Positions 42,398 through 48,430 of a stretch of DNA of 48,430 nucleotides are shown piece by piece. Made by a program: the position numbers and the translations under genes. Source of the stretch: Deltaproteobacteria bacterium (GTDB taxonomy: Bacteria > Desulfobacterota > Syntrophobacteria > Syntrophobacterales > Syntrophobacteraceae). Within the stretch, counting starts at the first letter, position 1. Each line of letters begins with the position of its first letter. The notes beneath the pieces were generated by a model. The model made no database searches, had not been told where the DNA came from, and was given only the letters and a program-made list of their open reading frames with translations. The stretch is taken from NCBI GenBank assembly GCA_021777755.1, contig JAJYDE010000030.1, positions 1 to 48,430 on the forward strand, written 5' to 3'.

Positions 42398-42838
42398 ACC
42401 GGCAATCGACCTCTTTTTCTGAAAAATTCGGGGAAGCGGGAAAAAACCTGCTCCCGGCTTCCGGATGCGCAAAACCAAACCGCCATATGATACTCTTTAT
42501 TGCGGTTCATAAAAAGAGCGCGGAGCCGAGTTTCCCCGTCCCGTGAAAATTCCTTTTCGGACGGTTGCAAGTTTGCTTCCCCTTGCAGGCAACTTCTCCA
42601 AAGTCCCGGATAATAGTATAAAAGATCGGTTGCTTCAGGCAGTTACAAAACAGCACGGCGGGGCCGATCGCCAATTGCGGCTGCGATCATCAGCTCGCCG
42701 CCGCTTAGAACGATGTGCGGATATTTGCTGAGATGGAAGAGTATTGGCTGCCTGAGTAAAGCCGTTTGCGAACCTTAATTTCGGGCTTGGTGTTCATCCG
42801 GTGTAAACGGGACATCCTTCGGCTGCGCCGCTGCCTGC
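42398..42838. other. Intergenic region with repeat copy A
   Basis: Apart from repeat copy A (42516-42660) there is no confident gene. Downstream of the repeat, 42709-42756 reads NDVRIFAEMEEYWLPE and a stop, which looks like a protein C-terminus without a body and may be a gene remnant. Confidence 0.4.
42516..42660 (+). repeat. Dispersed repeat, copy A
   Basis: It aligns with copy B (45947-46092) over about 145 bases starting GAGCGCGG, with one three-base indel and scattered substitutions. Both contain a GTG-started frame (VKIPF...) with mostly conservative protein changes: GNF, VPDN, KD-L-QAV. No Shine-Dalgarno sequence precedes the GTG. In copy A similarity and frame content end near 42660. 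Confidence 0.75.
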
Positions 42839-44029
42839 TTAAGACCTCTGCCCTTCCTTCCCCCTCGCCTCCAGGAGCAGGGCGTAGACACAGTCGGCGA
42901 GGCGGGCCGCCAGCAGGGGCGGTACGGCATTGCCTATCTGTTTGGCAACTTCAATTTTAGACCCGACAAAATGGAACCCGTCGGGAAACGACTGTAATCG
43001 GGCGGCCTCCCGGTGCGTAATCGGGCGATGTTGCTCGGGGTGGAGGTATCTGCCCTTTTCCGGCTTGAAGAACTCGGTCCGAATTGTGACTCCGGGTCTG
43101 TTCCACCAGAGCCGTCCGAACAGGTCGGTGCCCCCGGACGTCTTTCGTATCCAACATCCGGGCGTCAGGTCCGGCGCACGTTTTTGAAGGTCGAAACGAT
43201 TCATGCCTTCCTCGGCCACAGCCATGTAGCGCTTCAAGCTTTTTTGCGTGGGACAACGCCCGAAGTGCAAGTCGTAGGGAGGAGCATCATCCCTGATTTC
43301 CGTACCCCTCGGCGGTTCAAGATCGCCGATGGCGTCCCGCACCGTTCGATAAGGTTGCGGGCGCGCTATGAAGGGTATCTCTCCTTCGGCAAAACCGCGT
43401 CTCTGCTTCAGATCGGGTGAATAATGGGTTCTCTTCGGCGGGAAGACCGCTCGCGGATCGCACAATCTGCTGCCGATGATAAACGCCCGCCAGCGAATTT
43501 GAGGTACTCCGTGGTCGGCTGCGCAGAGTCGCGCGGATACCGTCTTGAACCCCATCTCCGAGGCCTTGTCGAGAATCATTTGATGTTCGGCGGACCCGAT
43601 CAGTTGGGGGACGTTTTCCATAAGAAAAACGTCTGCGCCAGCCCTCTTGACGACAGCCATAAAGGGGCGCCAGAGCTGCTTGCGTTCGTCTCCGTCGCGC
43701 AGCTTATTCAAAAGGCTGAACCCTTGGCACGGCGGACCTCCGATGACTGCCTCGGCATGGGGAATCGCGACGGATCGGTCCTGAAGAAGATCGACGATAT
43801 CGCCGGGCGTGCAGTGTGCACCAAAATTCGCATTGTAGGTTTGCACCGCGCAAGCGTTGAAGTCGTTAGCCCATACCGGTTCAAAGAAGTGTCCCATGAG
43901 GGCGGTGAAGCCAACCGTCATGCCCCCGGCGCCTGAGAACAGGTCAATCAAGCGAGGTCGGAAGGAGTGGCTGAGGCTCCCGCCCACCCTCGCATTGAAA
44001 ACCTCCTCGTCGCGGCTGAGGTTGCTCAT
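42839..44029 (-). CDS. DNA (cytosine-5) methyltransferase
   Basis: A 396-residue m5C methyltransferase with motifs in order: I LIDLFSGAGGMTVGF, IV GGPPCQGFS (catalytic C101), VI FLMENVP (E138), VIII QIRWRAFIIG, IX near RPITHREAARLQSFPDGF, X QIGNAVPPLLAARL. The target-recognition region lies between about 230 and 330. The ATG at 44029 is used; a GTG at 44062 with AAAGGG upstream is an alternative. No restriction endonuclease or vsr gene is adjacent, so it is solitary here. Upstream lies a decayed transposase gene. Confidence 0.92.
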   Translation of the reverse strand: MSNLSRDEEVFNARVGGSLSHSFRPRLIDLFSGAGGMTVGFTALMGHFFEPVWANDFNACAVQTYNANFGAHCTPGDIVDLLQDRSVAIPHAEAVIGGPPCQGFSLLNKLRDGDERKQLWRPFMAVVKRAGADVFLMENVPQLIGSAEHQMILDKASEMGFKTVSARLCAADHGVPQIRWRAFIIGSRLCDPRAVFPPKRTHYSPDLKQRRGFAEGEIPFIARPQPYRTVRDAIGDLEPPRGTEIRDDAPPYDLHFGRCPTQKSLKRYMAVAEEGMNRFDLQKRAPDLTPGCWIRKTSGGTDLFGRLWWNRPGVTIRTEFFKPEKGRYLHPEQHRPITHREAARLQSFPDGFHFVGSKIEVAKQIGNAVPPLLAARLADCVYALLLEARGKEGQRS

Positions 44030-44250
44030 TGATGGTTGTGGTTCTTGGGCGTTATATGACACGCGCAACCCTTTCAGAGGTCATTGACGTTTAGGTGGAG
44101 GACCGGAATTAGTCAAGACAGAAACAACAGGGTGAATTGATTCATCCAAAATCAACAAAGTAAATCATCGGTTTAAATTCCTGTCTGATCAACTCTTTCC
44201 CGTTGGTGTATAAGGAGTGCCTCTCATACTCATTCGGGAGGTGATCCCCG

Positions 44251-45977
44251 TTGGACATTCGGCAGATCCAAGTCAGGCCCGCAGAGCGATCCGAAGAAAG
44301 TCGCCACCAGGAACTGATGGGTGAGCATCATTACCTGGGACGTTTGCCCAAGATAGGCGAAACCCTTTGGTATGTCGCAATGTGGCATAACCAATGGGTG
44401 GCACTCCCGAGCTTTTCGGCCGCTGCATTGAAGTGCGCGGCACGTGATCAATGGATTGGCTGGAGTTCACGTCATAAGTTTGATCGCCTTAAACTGATAG
44501 CGAACAACAGCCGCTTCCCGATCCTTACTGACTGGCACGTTCCGAATCTGGGGTCTCGCATTTTGTCTCTGTGCCAGAAGAGGCTACCCTCCGATTGGCA
44601 AAACACCTTCGGCCCCCCCCTGGTATTGCTTGAGACCTTTGTGGATCCTCAACGTTTCCACGGCACCGTCTACAGAGCGGCAAATTGGATATTAGCGGGT
44701 CGCACGAAAGGTTTCCGTCGTTCTGGCAAGGGTTATGGCGCTAAAACCCCTTCACACAAAATGATCTTCCTAAAACCACTGCAACCCGATGCACAAGAAT
44801 TACTGTCCCGTCCCATCCTCGAACCCAACCTGTACACCGGAGCAGCAAAAATGACGATAACCGCTGATAAGATGCGGACTTTGCCCCAATTTTTCGCCGA
44901 TATTCCCGATCCTCGCCGCATTCAAGGACGCCGTCACAGGCTTGCAACCGTGCTTGCCATATCCGCCGGCGCGGTTTTGTGCGGAATGCGAGGTTATAAG
45001 GCCATCGCAGACTGGGCAAACAGTCTTGGGCAAAAAGCGCGTGAACGCTTTAGGTGCCGGAAGGATGAAAGCCTTGCGATCGACGGCAAGACTATGTGCA
45101 ATGCTCTCGATGAGAAGGGGTATCAAACTCATATTATGAGTGCCATCGGCCATCAGACCAAAAGTTGCCACACCCGAAAAAAGTAGGCTTCCTTCCGCGA
45201 CGGGAAAATGAGGAGGCCAAGCGCACAAACGAGATCAAAACAGCTATTCCCCTTCTTGATTCGCTCGACATCCAGGGCAAGATTATCACTGCCGACGCTC
45301 TTCTCACCCGGCGCGGCTTCGCCGATTACCTGGTCCTGAAGCGCAAGGCCCACTATCACTTCACCGTTAAAGCAAACCAACCCGCGCTCCTTAAAGACAT
45401 CGCATTGTTTTTCCTCGACCGGAAAGAACCCGACCACATCGACAATTCTGCCGATCACGGTCGCATCGAAACCCGAAAAAGCTGGATCACCTCAGAGCTA
45501 AACGACTGTCTGGACTTTCCTCACGTGGGGCAGCCATTCATGATCGAGCGCCACTGCATCGATAAAAAGTCAGGAAAAACCTCTCGCGAAACCTGTTAGG
45601 GCGTTACCAGCCAATCGCCAAGGGAGGCAGACCCGCAAAGCGTTCTTGCCACCAATCGGGGGCACTGGGGGATCGAGAACAGTTGCCACTATATCCTCGA
45701 CCGGGTTTACGACGAGGATCGAGTCCGCATCGGCAAGGGGTTTGGCCCTGAGAACATTTCCCGGCTAAGACGCTTTGCCATCGGAGTTATAAAGTACAAA
45801 AGAGTGTCGTGTGTAGCCCAGAAAATGCGCCAACTTGCATGCAACGTCCGCATGGTTTTCGACTACCTCCGCAGACTGGGAACTCATGCCCCCGTTCTAA
45901 CTGCTGATTGGAAAAGAGAACAAATCGCACCTGAGAGAAACAATGAGAGCGCGGCCCCGAGTTCCCCCATCCCGTGA
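44251..45977 (+). pseudogene. Disrupted DUF4338 (DruA-like)-ISAs1 family transposase fusion
   Basis: An opening TTG with GGGAGG upstream starts a DUF4338 domain (about 1-190: ELMGEHHYLGRLPKIGETLWYV, WIGWSSRHKFDRLKLIANNSRF, LETFVDPQRFHGTVYRAANW), as in DruA. An ISAs1 transposase then follows in the same frame (DIPDPRRIQGRRHRLATVLAISAGAVL, LAIDGKT). It is broken three times: sequence between RFRCR and KDESLAIDGKT looks deleted, a frameshift and stop lie near 45183, and TAG at 45597 interrupts SRETC/GVTSQSP. The rest (ITADALLTRRGF, HWGIENSCHYILD, ending 45977) carries the remaining catalytic D and E. Confidence 0.85.
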
Positions 45978-46092
45978 AAATTCCTTTTCAGGCGGTTGCA
46001 AGTTTCTTTAATTTCCTTATGGGCAACTTCCCCAGAGTCCCGGATAATACTAACAAAGATCAGCTAATTCAAGCGGTTGTAAAAAAGCAGGG
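45947..46092 (+). repeat. Dispersed repeat, copy B
   Basis: The partner of copy A (42516-42660), same orientation, roughly three quarters identical by eye. It begins inside the last codons of the transposase remnant. Together the two copies bracket the methyltransferase and the transposase. Confidence 0.75.
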
Positions 46093-46219
46093 AATTCTTT
46101 TCGCCGGCCCGGTTCTTGGATTATCAATTGGCGAACAGAGTGGGCAGTGTATGGTCGAGGCGGGTGACCAGCCCGATTTTAAAATTGATTGTATTGTCAA
46201 GGAAAGGAACCTCCCATGA
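45974..46219 (+). CDS. Possible small protein encoded partly by repeat copy B
   Basis: A GTG-started 81-codon frame (VKIPFQAVASFFNFLMGNFPRV..., ending VKERNLP). The first 40 codons are the repeated part shared with copy A; the rest is unique. It ends in ATGA with the secreted-protein gene, consistent with translational coupling. It lacks a Shine-Dalgarno sequence and resembles no family known to me. It may be real or chance. Confidence 0.3.
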   Translation: MKIPFQAVASFFNFLMGNFPRVPDNTNKDQLIQAVVKKQGILFAGPVLGLSIGEQSGQCMVEAGDQPDFKIDCIVKERNLP

Positions 46220-46473
46220 AAAAGCTATTCTATCTGCTTTCAGTTTTAGCGCTAAGCGTTTTTGCATCTTCCGGAACGCTTCGGGCCGGGCCAGCGGCCC
46301 CGCTGTGTCCGAGGCATCAAACTCAATGCGCTCAAAAGGCCAAGGTCATGTACTGCAGCGTTACCGAAGAGGTCATGAAAAACAAATTTCTCCCCGGAAG
46401 AGCCGGACTGTGGGGATGGGAGCGAGTGCCGGAATTCGAAAAGTTATCGGAAAAGTGCCCGACGATGAAGTAG
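46216..46473 (+). CDS. Small secreted Cys-containing protein
   Basis: An 85-residue protein with a clear signal peptide (MKKLFYLLSVLALSVFASSGTLRAG, cleavage near residue 25) and a short mature part with four Cys (PLCPRHQTQC, VMYCS, EKCPTMK). AAGGAAC lies seven bases before the ATG. No family recognised. The Cys pairs could form disulfides or bind metal. It is followed by a hairpin. Confidence 0.7.
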   Translation: MKKLFYLLSVLALSVFASSGTLRAGPAAPLCPRHQTQCAQKAKVMYCSVTEEVMKNKFLPGRAGLWGWERVPEFEKLSEKCPTMK

Positions 46474-46474
46474 T

Positions 46475-46530
46475 TTCGCGACGTTTTACAATTCGAAGAC
46501 ACGGCTAAAAAGGGGGCAATCAGACCGAAG
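46475..46530 (+). repeat. Direct repeat C (with 47489-47545)
   Basis: About 56 bases (core CGAAGACACGG and GGGCAATCAGACC) recur 1.0 kb downstream in the same orientation with few differences. Both copies enter the left arm of a terminator hairpin. The pair frames the AT-rich segment with the HNH-like gene. Confidence 0.75.
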
Positions 46531-46540
46531 TTTGCCCCCT
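46511..46540 (-). terminator. Terminator after the HNH-like gene (minus) and the secreted protein (plus)
   Basis: AGGGGGCAA pairs with TTGCCCCCT (nine base pairs, loop of twelve). On the minus strand it is followed by TTTTT, fitting termination of the HNH-like gene. It also lies 38 bases after the plus-strand secreted protein. Confidence 0.65.
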
Positions 46541-46599
46541 GCATGCGAACGAAGGAAAACGCCAGCAGTGTCTCAATTCCGAGCACGTCGAAATTAATT

Positions 46600-46905
46600 T
46601 CAGCCCGGCATCTTCCCCGTGAATGCCCTTGCCTTTGCTGATGCCTCTGCTGCCTGATCATAAATGGACTTTCTCCATGATTCTGGCATACCCTCGACAC
46701 CTGCATCTATCATTGCCATGAACACCTTTGGTTTAACGTGTGTATCAAACATTATATGGGAAGTTGGACAAAGCATTAGAAGGTTATTCTCGGTCTTTTT
46801 CCCTTCCGTCATAATATGTGCCTTCTGTCTTACTCCAACATAGTTACCACACATTTCACATATACCGGCTGATTTCAGCATCATTACCTCGTCATTTCTG
46901 GACAT
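46600..46905 (-). CDS. HNH-endonuclease-like protein
   Basis: A 101-residue protein with CEMCGNYVGVRQKAHIMTEGKKTENNLLMLCPTSHIMFDTHV: CxxC, the A-H segment, NLLMLC and SH-x3-D-x-H match an HNH/His-Me finger with two zinc knuckles. A role as mobile-element or defence nuclease is possible; no partner is present. The gene is AT-rich compared with the rest of the window. No clear ribosome-binding site; an internal start at MMLKSAGICEMCG is possible. Confidence 0.7.
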   Translation of the reverse strand: MSRNDEVMMLKSAGICEMCGNYVGVRQKAHIMTEGKKTENNLLMLCPTSHIMFDTHVKPKVFMAMIDAGVEGMPESWRKSIYDQAAEASAKARAFTGKMPG

Positions 46906-47488
46906 CGCGCATATTTTACTGTGCAGTTCTTATATTATTGTGCTTTTGGTCCATGCCAAACCCATTTACCAGCATAGTATGCCAAAATAATAACAATAGG
47001 TAATGTTGAAATAACTTCTAGTGATGTTTATAGCATCGCCGTAATAACTATAATTGAAATCGTTCAAACAGGTCAAACCGAAATACAATGTCCATGGCAC
47101 ATAAACTACAATCATAATCTAATAATATCCCTGCGTGAAAAGCGCGGCCACCCTTTGACTTTATCCATCCTTTATGAGGCCACTACACAACACAGCATGG
47201 TAAGGTGTCAACTTACAACATCTCGACCAGTTATGGAAAGGGGGACTTGCCGCTGGCAAGCAGGGCAACATCTCACACTAATTTGGTAGAAAATGGAGCG
47301 CGTCCCTAAGAGCGCACAAACAGCCGATCGGACAAGTGCCAAGGGATGAAACAGAGCAGGGAAGATACGGGTTTAGGCAAATAATTCTAGCGGAACCGCG
47401 GCACAGGGAAGGCCGGCAATGAGTCGGCGGGATGATTTTCTTCTCAAGACCGGCGGGGTAATCAACGGGAAATGGGTCATACTGGAAT

Positions 47489-47545
47489 TTCTCGACGTTT
47501 GACAACTCGAAGACACGGCAAAAAAAGAGGGCAATCAGACCAGAG
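47489..47545 (+). repeat. Direct repeat D (with 46475-46530)
   Basis: This is the second copy of the roughly 56-base direct repeat described at 46475. It sits 83 bases from the 3' end of tRNA-Pro and contains the left arm of its terminator. Confidence 0.75.
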
Positions 47546-47581
47546 CATGACCTCCACCCCCGATTGCCCTCGCAAACCGAA
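47527..47581 (-). terminator. Terminator of the tRNA-Pro transcript
   Basis: GAGGGCAATC (47527-47536) pairs with GATTGCCCTC (47572-47581), ten base pairs with a long loop. On the minus strand it is followed by a run of T. It lies 47 bases beyond the tRNA 3' end. Confidence 0.65.
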
Positions 47582-47627
47582 CCTGCCTCAAGTAACTTAA
47601 CTTACCGAAATTGTGAGGCAAGTTGAG

Positions 47628-47701
47628 TCGGGACGACTGGATTCGAACCAGCGACCTCTGCGTCCCGAACGCAGCGCTCTACCAGGCTGAGCCACGTCCC
47701 G
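47628..47701 (-). tRNA. tRNA-Pro (anticodon CGG)
   Basis: A complete cloverleaf on the minus strand: acceptor CGGGACG/CGTCCCG with discriminator A, D-arm TGGCTCAGCCTGGTAGAGC, anticodon stem CTGCG/CGCAG around loop TTCGGGA, and T-arm CTGGTTCGAATCCAG. Anticodon CGG reads CCG. CCA is not encoded (CTC follows). It marks the right edge of the accessory segment. Confidence 0.96.
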
Positions 47702-47802
47702 ATCCAACAATGAGCGCATATGTAGCAAAATTTACCCATGCTGTCCATATGCTTTTGTGATTTAATCCTTCCACGCCTCGGCCGTTGTCGATCCGGCATG
47801 GC

Positions 47803-48204
47803 TCACGGCCCGGGAGGCGGGGAAGTTTCAGTGGGGGAAACCCTTTTTTCCGCATTATCCCTTTCCCGGACGAGGTGATCGAGGAGTTCGGCAAAAGGCC
47901 ATTGAATGGAATGTTCGGTCACAACGGCATAAATGGGGCGAGGAAGGTCTTCTTTTTTGAAAACATTCATCAGCAGAAATACCCCCTTTTGAGGGATATT
48001 GTAGAAAAGCAGGACCTTTTCATCCGATTCCAGAGGGTCCGAACCATGTGCTCCCGTGTGGATGATCTCTTTGAGGGTGAGATACCCCTGGTCGCCATCG
48101 ATGCTCGATGCCCCGGGGGCGCCTATTTGCTTTAGCACGGCGTCCAGTTTTCCCTTTTCTTCCAACGTGAAGTTCCAAACCAGCAGTCCGGGTTTTTTGT
48201 CCAT
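47803..48204 (-). CDS. DUF3783 domain protein
   Basis: A 133-residue soluble protein: LLVWNFTLEEKGKLDAVLKQIG and the C-terminal KVLLFYNIPQKGVFLLMNVFKKEDLPRPIYAVVTEHSIQWPFAELLDHLVRERD fit DUF3783, an uncharacterised domain common in clostridia and anaerobic proteobacteria. The ATG at 48204 follows AGGGGGTGA; the frame extends further upstream without a better start. It has a separate transcription unit upstream of tRNA-Pro on the same strand. Confidence 0.75.
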   Translation of the reverse strand: MDKKPGLLVWNFTLEEKGKLDAVLKQIGAPGASSIDGDQGYLTLKEIIHTGAHGSDPLESDEKVLLFYNIPQKGVFLLMNVFKKEDLPRPIYAVVTEHSIQWPFAELLDHLVRERDNAEKRVSPTETSPPPGP

Positions 48205-48430
48205 GAGGTTGTCACCCCCTTTCGTAGAGCAGTGTTTGATGCCTTTCGATCCGATGGCTCCAGTATACCCCGAATGGAGGCGGTTTTCCACCAGCGGGAT
48301 TGCCGGATCACGGTGGATCTGTTCTCGTATAATATACTTTTAAAATCCCGATGTTAGTGAATTTTCTGGTCAAAAGCCTCTCTCTCGTGTATAACGACAT
48401 CCGAAGTCATTTCATCGGGAGGGGAAATCT
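48205..48430. other. Upstream region of the DUF3783 gene
   Basis: I see no gene here. The stretch up to the window edge is moderately AT-rich and could hold the promoter of the DUF3783 gene and of a gene beyond the window. Confidence 0.4.

Larger units (their letters stand above)
46906..47627. other. AT-rich segment without a confident gene
   Basis: Base composition is unlike most of the window up to about 47200. No convincing gene was seen; a 27-codon frame at 47419-47502 (GGAAGG before ATG, ending VILEFLDV) could be a gene remnant. The right part contains repeat D and the terminator next to tRNA-Pro. Confidence 0.5.

Noticed and set aside
42543-42731. Full-length protein from repeat copy A
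   Set aside because: Only the first 40 codons match copy B; the remainder is Arg-rich and not protein-like, and no ribosome-binding site precedes the GTG.
47278-47505. A 75-codon minus-strand frame
   Set aside because: It overlaps repeat D, has no ribosome-binding site and looks like random coding potential.

Overview
The window looks like chromosomal DNA from a strictly or mainly anaerobic, GC-rich bacterium, most likely a Desulfobacterota member of the Syntrophobacteria, Syntrophia or Desulfomonilia kind. The best evidence is a benzoyl-CoA-degradation operon at 29.9-35.0 kb. It encodes 6-hydroxycyclohex-1-ene-1-carbonyl-CoA dehydrogenase and the ring-opening 6-oxocyclohex-1-ene-1-carbonyl-CoA hydrolase. 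A PaaK-type aryl-CoA ligase and an MFS carrier lie in the divergent operon. Cytochrome bd oxidase and a bacterioferritin suggest some oxygen tolerance. TTG starts with good ribosome-binding sites recur (secD, pxpB, pxpC, the FmdB-type and ParB-like genes). The taxon is inferred; no rRNA is present.

Layout. 0-2.5 kb: partial secreted NHL-repeat protein whose C-terminal part is a tandem Cys-rich repeat. 2.8-6.4 kb: soluble PAS histidine kinase, acetate-type permease, cold-shock protein, zinc-ribbon membrane protein. 6.6-16.2 kb: degenerate acyl-CoA synthetase with a GalT/HIT-like protein, divergent MFS/LysR pair, methyltransferase, CobD-like aminotransferase, bacterioferritin, and a DUF721 gene coupled to a TolQ-like membrane protein gene. 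16.3-19.3 kb: overlapping purC / ParB-like / SPL-family radical SAM operon. 19.3-26.1 kb: tandem universal stress protein, yajC-secD-secF, and small conserved genes. 26.3-35.0 kb: aromatic-acid catabolism in two divergent transcription units. 35.1-40.7 kb: Uma2 protein, 5-oxoprolinase pxpBCA, cydAB.

40.9-47.6 kb is accessory DNA: a lone HigA antitoxin, a multi-S1-domain RNA-binding protein, a solitary cytosine-5 DNA methyltransferase, a decayed DUF4338(DruA)-ISAs1 transposase gene, a small secreted protein and an AT-rich segment with an HNH-like gene. Two unrelated pairs of direct repeats frame parts of it, and it ends at a tRNA-Pro gene. A DUF3783 gene closes the window.

How the aromatic genes fit together (inference from family roles): the MFS carrier would import an aromatic acid and the PaaK-like ligase would form its CoA thioester. 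After ring reduction and hydration, encoded elsewhere, Had and Oah would produce 3-hydroxypimeloyl-CoA. The thiolase/DUF35 pair and the acyl-CoA dehydrogenase (glutaryl-CoA type) would carry out later beta-oxidation steps. A consensus promoter overlapped by an inverted repeat lies upstream of had.
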